Part shown: piece after piece, positions 58,224 through 64,000 of the stretch
Layout of the letters: every line of letters starts with the position of its first letter
How positions within the stretch are numbered: the stretch's first letter is position 1
Made by a program: the position numbers and the translations under genes
Notes under the pieces: generated by a model
What the model was told of the DNA's origin: nothing
Seen by the model: the letters and a program-made list of their open reading frames with translations, nothing else
The model's database searches: none
Assembly (NCBI GenBank): GCA_910586995.1
Contig: CAJUKZ010000002.1
Coordinates: forward strand, 1-64,000
Reading direction: 5' to 3'
Length of the DNA: 64,000 bases
From: an uncultured Muribaculaceae bacterium
GTDB taxonomy: Bacteria; Bacteroidota; Bacteroidia; Bacteroidales; Muribaculaceae

Positions 58224-58410
58224 AGTTGTCAGACTTCGAAGCTCTTATTCTGTCGCCGGGGATAAAAAATTCCTCACGCTCAGAACCAAACGTAAACATA
58301 TTCTTACGCGAGGCCAGATGACTTGATACCAGATACCTGAATACGCGTACAAAGATAAACACAGCAATGAGTGCGACAAGGCAACTCCATGTAAGCATTG
58401 GCATTTCCAT
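58204..58410 (-). CDS. Small membrane protein upstream of exporter
   Basis: A 68-residue protein from an ATG at 58410. It has one membrane helix (LTWSCLVALIAVFIFVRVFR) and a charged cytoplasmic tail. The frame is open further upstream, but those residues lie in the gap before the ABC ATPase gene and look random. It overlaps the YjjP-like gene by 20 nt. It may be an accessory subunit; no family is recognised. Confidence 0.5.
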   Translation of the reverse strand: MEMPMLTWSCLVALIAVFIFVRVFRYLVSSHLASRKNMFTFGSEREEFFIPGDRIRASKSDNYDAEDL

Positions 58411-58474
58411 AGATCTTGATTTTTGTTTTGCAAAGAAACAATATTCAGGATCCGGAAATAACGGTTTTCTATGG

Positions 58475-59206
58475 TTATTTCCGATAGCAGCTATCGGCCG
58501 AGCCAAACAAGCGGTCAAGGACATCGGATGATTCCATCTCAGATGCGGTCATATTATATATCGTGCCATCAGCGACGAGGGCCACATTATCGCACATACG
58601 TAAAGCTATATCAAGCTCGTGAGTGGAGAATACTATACACTTCCCCCGGTCATGGGCAAGCCGGCCAAGCAAACCGGCAAGTTCATAGCGTCCGGGCATA
58701 TCGAGAAACGAAGTCGGTTCATCGAGCAATATCACCGGTGTATCCTGAGCGAGCGCCCTCGCGATCATTATACGTTGGCACTCTCCATCGCTCATCGTAT
58801 CCATAGTACGCTCCCGGTAGCCCGCCATACCTACGGCATCAAGCGACTCACAGGCGATCTTTCGGTCAGCATCTGTCAGTGCACCGATCCAGTTGGTATA
58901 AGGAGCACGCCCCATAGCCACAATATCGCCACAACGCATGTTAGGAATTCTGATCCGCTCGGTTGTGACAAAAGCAAGAGTACGTGCAATCTGTGAAGGT
59001 TTCAATGTGGAAATATCTGTTCCTCCGGCATATATTGCTCCTGAATACCTGTTGTTAAGTCCCGCGATAGCTCTAAGCAATGTAGACTTACCGGAACCGT
59101 TGCGCCCGATAAGGGCTGTAAGCTTACCGGCCGAAAATTCAGTATTCGCACCGCAAATCAGCATTCTGCTGCCATAGCCAATGGAAAAATCTGTCAATCT
59201 TATCAT
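58475..59206 (-). CDS. btuD: Cobalamin ABC transporter ATPase
   Basis: A 243-residue ABC ATPase with Walker A GRNGSGKS (34-41), signature MSDGE (138-142, in place of the more usual LSGGQ), Walker B ILLDEP (159-164) and a switch His in VFSTHELD. It pairs with the permease gene by a 4-nt overlap and belongs to the FecE/BtuD group. The operon context points to vitamin B12, though iron-siderophore uptake cannot be ruled out from this gene alone. Confidence 0.85.
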   Translation of the reverse strand: MIRLTDFSIGYGSRMLICGANTEFSAGKLTALIGRNGSGKSTLLRAIAGLNNRYSGAIYAGGTDISTLKPSQIARTLAFVTTERIRIPNMRCGDIVAMGRAPYTNWIGALTDADRKIACESLDAVGMAGYRERTMDTMSDGECQRIMIARALAQDTPVILLDEPTSFLDMPGRYELAGLLGRLAHDRGKCIVFSTHELDIALRMCDNVALVADGTIYNMTASEMESSDVLDRLFGSADSCYRK

Positions 59207-60201
59207 GATCTGTTATTATGAAGCACGACCCAGACTACCACCGGTATACCGAACAAGGCGGTAATGGCATTGACCGGGAGGACAAACAGTTTTGATACAA
59301 TATCACACAGCAACATCACAGACGCACCTGTAAGCATAGTTGCAGGAAGAAGAACTCGATGATCACTGTTGTCAAAAAGCATCCGCGTGACATGTGGCAT
59401 AGCAAGACCGATAAAGCCGATCGGCCCGCAGAAAGCAGTTACCGATCCTGCCAACAATGTGGTGGAGAAAAAAATCAAAACACGGGATTTCTTTATATCA
59501 AGTCCCATCGTCACGGCATACTCCTCGCCAAAGAGCAGCATGTTCAGCGGCTTTATTGTCAGCACTGCCAGCACAAAACCGGCGATAATGGCCGGAACAA
59601 GAATCCAAAGCTGCGAAGCCGTGACATCGCCCAGCGACCCCATAGTCCATATCACGAAGCTTTTCAAGGATTCGTCGGCACTGAGATATTGCAGAATCTG
59701 GACAACAGCCCCTACTCCCGACGAGAACATCATGCCGAGAATAAGAATCACCATTATATCCTTGATACGATGCCCGACAGCAGCTATCACCGCAAGAACT
59801 ATGGCTGCCCCTGCCCAGGCTGCCCCTGCTATACCAAAAGACGAAATCAGGCCGGACATACCTGCGATCGGAGCACCCAATATAAAAAGCGCTACGCCAA
59901 GACTCGCACCCGAACTGATACCGAGCACGTATGGTCCGGCAAGCGGATTGCGAAAAAGTGTCTGCATCTGAATACCGCTCACCGTCAGTGACGCTCCTGC
60001 AATTACGGCAACCACAGCCTTTATCAAACGGATGTGCACAACGATCTTGGCTGTAGCAGGCGGGCATTCTCCTCCGGTAAGAGCCGCTACGACATCACCC
60101 AACGGTATACTGACCGAACCTACCGAAAGGTCTATGGCAAAAAGCATGATCACCAATATTGCCAATAGACAGAATAAAATTGTAGACCTCAATCTGATCA
60201 T
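59203..60201 (-). CDS. btuC: Cobalamin ABC transporter permease
   Basis: A 332-residue integral membrane protein of the FecCD/BtuC family with about ten hydrophobic helices. Conserved pieces include QMQTLFRNPLAGPYVLGISSG (shown here as QTLFRNPLAGPYVLGISS) and GPIGFIGLAMPHVTRML near residue 255. It forms the channel through which the periplasmic binding protein delivers its ligand. It overlaps the ATPase and binding-protein genes by 4 nt each. Confidence 0.88.
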   Translation of the reverse strand: MIRLRSTILFCLLAILVIMLFAIDLSVGSVSIPLGDVVAALTGGECPPATAKIVVHIRLIKAVVAVIAGASLTVSGIQMQTLFRNPLAGPYVLGISSGASLGVALFILGAPIAGMSGLISSFGIAGAAWAGAAIVLAVIAAVGHRIKDIMVILILGMMFSSGVGAVVQILQYLSADESLKSFVIWTMGSLGDVTASQLWILVPAIIAGFVLAVLTIKPLNMLLFGEEYAVTMGLDIKKSRVLIFFSTTLLAGSVTAFCGPIGFIGLAMPHVTRMLFDNSDHRVLLPATMLTGASVMLLCDIVSKLFVLPVNAITALFGIPVVVWVVLHNNRS

Positions 60202-61358
60202 TGCAATTGCCTGTAATAATATAAATCTGACTCCGGAATAAGTCCGGGATGCAATATTTTAACGAGATCGAGCAGAACTATATCTGGATTGACTACCCCA
60301 CCCTCAAAGAAATCATTACCTCCGGAAGGTGTGCGCCTGCGGTCATTGGAGAAAACCTTACCGTCTCCGACACTCTTTATATCAGCAAACTTGGGCAACT
60401 GACGACTCAACTGCTGCAATCCGGCCATGTCGCCTGCATTAAGCCACACATCAGCCTGCGAGGCAAGCATATATGCCTCCTCAATATCGACGGCTACAGA
60501 TGATCCGGATATATTCCGTTTGAAAACATAATCTCCTCCGGCATCGGATATAAGCCTGACCATATAACTACCAGACGGGGGTAGAAACCATGAATCGCCA
60601 TAGGGAGCATTCAACATCACAAGCGGACGGGACGCAATGGATTCGGGAATCAAAGCCTTGACATCCTCATAACGTTGCCGGATAGCGATAAAACCATCCG
60701 CAGCCTTATCGCGCAGCCCGGTAAGCTCGCCCAAAACTACCATCCACTCAGCCTTACCGAGAGGTGATTCCTCAAGATAATCGCCAATGTATAGATAAGG
60801 TATACCGAGTTCTTCAAGCTTGCGCTCCATCGAACTTGCACCATTGATACCATAAAGAAGCACCAGATCAGGATTCAGGCTGACAATAAGTTCATAATTG
60901 ACACTGCCATCAAAACCGACATCACCTATAGTATCCCGGCCGGCAGATATATGAGGATTGGATATATATTCCAGTCCTGAGACACCCACTACCCTATCTA
61001 CAGCACCTATCGCATCAAGCATCGCTATATCTGTAGAAGACATGGCCACGATACGCCGCGCATCACCGTCTATCACGCAACCATCGAAACCATCAGGAGC
61101 TATCTCTCCGTCTCTCGAGATAAATAGTTTTGTCACCACACTATCCGCACCCTGCCACGGATTGAACACGTTGATGATGCTGCTTCTATGGCTTTTATTT
61201 CCCATAATCACAAATCCTCCTGCCTCAGAAGGGGCATAGATCGTGTCATTGAAATCGGACAAGTATGACGTCGCCGCTGAATGTCCGCATGAAACAATTG
61301 CGGTAGCAGCACAGCCCAATACCACAAGTCCGGCAATAAGTTTTTTAATATACAGCAT
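60198..61358 (-). CDS. btuF: Cobalamin-binding periplasmic lipoprotein
   Basis: A 386-residue protein with a lipobox (IVSC, Cys24) after a hydrophobic signal. It has the two-lobed periplasmic binding fold: VGVSGLEYISNPHISAGRDTI early and GDMAGLQQLSRQLPKFADIK late, with a long linking helix. The family delivers B12 or siderophores to FecCD permeases. Overlaps the TonB receptor gene by 14 nt and the permease by 4 nt, so the cassette is a unit. Confidence 0.82.
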   Translation of the reverse strand: MLYIKKLIAGLVVLGCAATAIVSCGHSAATSYLSDFNDTIYAPSEAGGFVIMGNKSHRSSIINVFNPWQGADSVVTKLFISRDGEIAPDGFDGCVIDGDARRIVAMSSTDIAMLDAIGAVDRVVGVSGLEYISNPHISAGRDTIGDVGFDGSVNYELIVSLNPDLVLLYGINGASSMERKLEELGIPYLYIGDYLEESPLGKAEWMVVLGELTGLRDKAADGFIAIRQRYEDVKALIPESIASRPLVMLNAPYGDSWFLPPSGSYMVRLISDAGGDYVFKRNISGSSVAVDIEEAYMLASQADVWLNAGDMAGLQQLSRQLPKFADIKSVGDGKVFSNDRRRTPSGGNDFFEGGVVNPDIVLLDLVKILHPGLIPESDLYYYRQLQ

Positions 61359-63423
61359 CTGTGGTTCTCTTGTTTTTGAATTTCGGGGTTATCCCTATAA
61401 ACAGTTCAAAATTCACTCCCGGCATAGGACGTGACAATACCGAAAGGTAGTCTTCGTTGAAAATATTATTCACCGCAAGTTTGACGGAAAGATCAAGCGG
61501 CCTGAATTCCAATAATTTCTCAAGCGATACATTGCTCATAAAATAAGCCGGCAAATGCCCGGTGAGCGTATAATCATTGCTTGACATAGTATAACGCTTC
61601 GAATAGAAGCACCATTTATACATGAACGCCCATTTGCGCCAAGTCAGGCGTCCGACCACTGATGCAGAATGTTTAGGGACATATGGCAACTGCTTACCCA
61701 CCGACTTATCTGCCGGCGACACCGGATCACCTTGATTTACCGATGGTGTCCAAGAATAAGAACCGTCAAGGTCGAGCCTCCATCCATGAGTAAGATCAGC
61801 TGCCATCGCAGCTTTCAACTCCACACCATAGGCATGTACTCGCGATATATTCCGAGGCGAGAAAAAGCCCTTTGTTGTCGGTAGCCATATTATCCAGTCG
61901 TCTATTCTGGAGTCAAACCATGTGGCATTGCCGCTGAACCTTACCGCAGACGACACTCCGGCGTCAAAACTGATGCCGGCATCGTAGCTGAATCCGCTCT
62001 CGCATGCCAGATCCGGATTTCCTCCGGGTAGAAAATATTTATCGTTTAGCGAAGGGAACTTATAATTTCTTGACACCGAAGCCCGCAACATCACATTCCC
62101 TGCCCGTGAGATCAATCCGTCGACAAAGAATGCCGGAATCACCGGAGCCCATTTATCACCGGCCATATCCTGCCTAAGCACCAGCGACATGCCCAAGCGG
62201 TCCACCGGTTGCCATTTTGCCGAAGCATAGCCTGAAAGCTCAATCCGCCCCTTATCATAGCCATATATCACAGATCCGTCGTCAGCAGTAATTTTGTTCT
62301 TATCCTCACTGCGCACAAAGTGCTGATGTGCCGATACCCCTGCTGTAAAATACCATTTCTCGACCGGATTGAACTCCACATCTCCCTGTGCATAAAATGT
62401 ATTCACTCTGCTGCGCGAACGGACCATATCAGCCCAATTACCATCCGACACCTCTCTACGGTAGTCATAATTCATATTGGTATGAACATATCCGGCTTTC
62501 ACGGCTGTGCGCCAAAGCGATCTGCTGTGATTCCAGGAGAATACAGCTCTCAGAGTATTCTCAAGCTGACGATTCTCGAATTCACGTTCATCGCCATAAT
62601 CAGTACTTATCAGCGGCAACTCTCGATTCGAATACGTATACCATACATTTAATCCGAGACGATCGCCACGGAGGTTATTGTAGTACACTTCCTGAAGAAT
62701 ATTGAAATCCTTGAACGCACCGCTACGGTTACGTTCCACCGGGTGATAACGTCCCACAATATTATGATTGTCATCATAGATATTGATCATCTTGTCGTGA
62801 TTGACATATTTATAGTCGTTGGGCGAAGATGAATATACAATGCGTGTGGATGTCGACCAATTTTCATTGGCATACGTCAGTCGGGCAAACTCATCGAAAG
62901 TACTGAACGATCCTATTCCCTGTATGTATTGCGCAGATAAGCCTTCTGGAATTGCAGAGGAAGATGTGGATAGCCTCACAAGCCCTCCGAGTCCTCCACC
63001 GGCATCATTCACTGATGATGTGCCGTGAAGCAATGAAGCCTGGTCTATGAAGTAGGCCGGTATCGTTGAGAAATCAGTTGTCCCCATCATAGGGTTGTTG
63101 ATGTGCATACCGTTCCATGTCACCTGTGTGTGTCCCGGCGATGTGCCTCGGAACGCCACAGTCGACAGCGTGGCCCGCCCGTAGCTCTTGACAAACACAG
63201 ACGAATTGAAAGCCAGAACATCTGCCATAGACAAGGCAATATTTTCCTTCAGCGCCAGAGAGTCGAATGCAGTCTTCTGTATGCCTATTTCTTTCATCGG
63301 ACGCTTTGCCGTGACCTCAAGCGTACGCATGTTGTGTATTTTCTGTGCCAACGCCTGATGTCCGGATGCAATAGCGGCAACCGACACAGAAAGCAATATA
63401 AGTCTTAATTTATCTGTACCCAT
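61345..63423 (-). CDS. btuB: TonB-dependent vitamin B12 receptor
   Basis: A 692-residue outer-membrane receptor. After a signal peptide (residues 1-26) comes an N-terminal plug with FRGTSPGHTQVTWNGMHINN, then a 22-strand barrel with regular aromatic ends and a C-terminal terminal strand. It imports cobalamin or a related complex with TonB energy. The gene order receptor, binding protein, permease, ATPase matches Bacteroides B12 uptake loci. The plug-start motif and length are normal. Confidence 0.86.
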   Translation of the reverse strand: MGTDKLRLILLSVSVAAIASGHQALAQKIHNMRTLEVTAKRPMKEIGIQKTAFDSLALKENIALSMADVLAFNSSVFVKSYGRATLSTVAFRGTSPGHTQVTWNGMHINNPMMGTTDFSTIPAYFIDQASLLHGTSSVNDAGGGLGGLVRLSTSSSAIPEGLSAQYIQGIGSFSTFDEFARLTYANENWSTSTRIVYSSSPNDYKYVNHDKMINIYDDNHNIVGRYHPVERNRSGAFKDFNILQEVYYNNLRGDRLGLNVWYTYSNRELPLISTDYGDEREFENRQLENTLRAVFSWNHSRSLWRTAVKAGYVHTNMNYDYRREVSDGNWADMVRSRSRVNTFYAQGDVEFNPVEKWYFTAGVSAHQHFVRSEDKNKITADDGSVIYGYDKGRIELSGYASAKWQPVDRLGMSLVLRQDMAGDKWAPVIPAFFVDGLISRAGNVMLRASVSRNYKFPSLNDKYFLPGGNPDLACESGFSYDAGISFDAGVSSAVRFSGNATWFDSRIDDWIIWLPTTKGFFSPRNISRVHAYGVELKAAMAADLTHGWRLDLDGSYSWTPSVNQGDPVSPADKSVGKQLPYVPKHSASVVGRLTWRKWAFMYKWCFYSKRYTMSSNDYTLTGHLPAYFMSNVSLEKLLEFRPLDLSVKLAVNNIFNEDYLSVLSRPMPGVNFELFIGITPKFKNKRTTDAVY

Positions 63424-63438
63424 AACTCTAATATGTCA

Positions 63439-64000
63439 TCAGCGCCAGCAAAACGCACCGGGAGATATTCCGGCATAAAATTCGTCTATAAGATCTCCAT
63501 CCTGGCTATATCTGTATACTATGCCCTGCTGCCGGTAATCAATAGCATCGGCTACGTAAATATCACCATTTGCCGGACTGACGGTGAGTCCGTAATATAT
63601 GGTTCCCTGCGATTTTATGACCGGCCGTACAGGAAGTCTGTTTGAATCCACAGACATCTTCCATACATCTCCATTGAGCCAATAGATAGTGTTGCCCTCA
63701 CGGTCGATATTCAGTTCCGACACCATGTCGCCAAGCCTGAACTTGAACTGTCTTTCTACTGTGAACGATTCAGCATCTATCCTGAACAAAGAGGGGGCTT
63801 CGTAGCCGAATGGATTGCCTTCATAACCACCATCACAAACAGTCCACAATTTGCCATTGCAGTCAATGGCCAGCGAAGTAGGTTGCACGCCCACCGTCAG
63901 TTCATCAACTACAGTATCTGTCTCTGTATCTATCTTTATAATTCTGTTCTGAAAGCTCCACAGGTTACAGAACACGTATTTGCCAAACTGAACCATCTGC
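63439..64000 (-). CDS. BtuG-like beta-propeller surface protein (partial)
   Basis: The C-terminal part of a protein that enters from the right edge; at least 185 residues with no start in the window. It has repeated beta-propeller blades (IIKIDTETDTVVDELTVGVQ, then SLFRIDAESFTVERQFKF and VYRYSQDGDLIDEFYAG), as in YncE/DUF5074 proteins. BtuG of Bacteroides is a surface cobalamin-binding beta-propeller next to BtuB, so this is very likely BtuG. The signal, promoter and any cobalamin riboswitch should lie beyond 64000. Confidence 0.75.
   Translation of the reverse strand, partial: QMVQFGKYVFCNLWSFQNRIIKIDTETDTVVDELTVGVQPTSLAIDCNGKLWTVCDGGYEGNPFGYEAPSLFRIDAESFTVERQFKFRLGDMVSELNIDREGNTIYWLNGDVWKMSVDSNRLPVRPVIKSQGTIYYGLTVSPANGDIYVADAIDYRQQGIVYRYSQDGDLIDEFYAGISPGAFCWR

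Noticed and set aside
59369..59971. Long rightward frames opposite the permease gene
   Set aside because: They mirror the membrane-protein codon pattern of btuC on the other strand and have no family features.
1..64000. CRISPR array or insertion sequence
   Set aside because: No evenly spaced direct repeats with unique spacers and no transposase or terminal inverted repeats were seen on reading.

Overview
The window looks like a chromosome segment of a Bacteroidales bacterium, probably from a gut lineage such as Muribaculaceae or Bacteroidaceae. The evidence is promoters with the Bacteroidota -7 box TAnnTTTG, almost no Shine-Dalgarno sites before genes, an RF2 gene with a programmed frameshift, a PorD/DUF4835-type gene, a DUF1460 amidase and a BtuG/BtuB-type vitamin B12 locus. 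I saw no rRNA genes, CRISPR array or insertion sequence.

Positions 1 to about 43.8 kb are a prophage that runs off the left edge. Nearly all of it is read leftward. From right to left it holds: a small divergent regulator (43.3-43.8 kb); a recombination and replication block with ERF annealing protein, PD-(D/E)XK nuclease, DUF3127 OB-fold protein, NinB-like protein, SF2 helicase, VRR-NUC nuclease, two replication-type proteins and PcfM/PcfK/PcfJ-like proteins (34.5-43.1 kb); small membrane proteins, a double-XRE repressor and a DUF488 protein (32.3-34.5 kb); a Gly-type tRNA followed by a tightly coupled amidoligase / ParB-like / alanine-dehydrogenase-family operon (28.2-32.3 kb); terminase, tail and tape-measure genes (18.0-28.2 kb); a two-gene cassette on the opposite strand encoding a DUF262-HNH nuclease and a lipoprotein (15.5-17.8 kb); a ParB-like protein, a reduced sliding-clamp-like protein and small accessory genes including a lone MutS domain I (9.8-15.0 kb); and finally the head module with protease-scaffold, capsid, tail-tube-like, portal and connector proteins, ending in a giant fibre-like tail protein that leaves the window (1-9.3 kb). 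Integrase and lysis genes are not visible and may lie to the left.

The phage has its own control signals. Five leftward promoters share a -33 box, a GATAA core at a fixed position and a -7 box. Seven intergenic copies of AAGCAAATAAGT(T/A) and many copies of CCTAAAACGAA just before start codons suggest shared transcription or translation control.

From 44.2 kb to the right end is host chromosome: pseudouridine synthase, fmt, rarA, prfB, a DUF1460 amidase, dnaN, a DnaQ-like exonuclease, coaBC, a PorD-like gene, recN and rlmB, all rightward. Leftward genes follow: a LysR regulator, a split ThrE-type exporter with a small membrane protein, and a cobalamin uptake operon (btuG-like, btuB, btuF, btuC, btuD).

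The two most unusual items are: (i) a roughly 300-nt leader before the DUF262 nuclease with interlocking, mutually exclusive helices that resemble an attenuator plus start-codon sequestration; and (ii) the tRNA / amidoligase / ParB-like / amino-acid dehydrogenase group beside the terminase, which could be an undescribed modification pathway. All functions are read from sequence without database searches.
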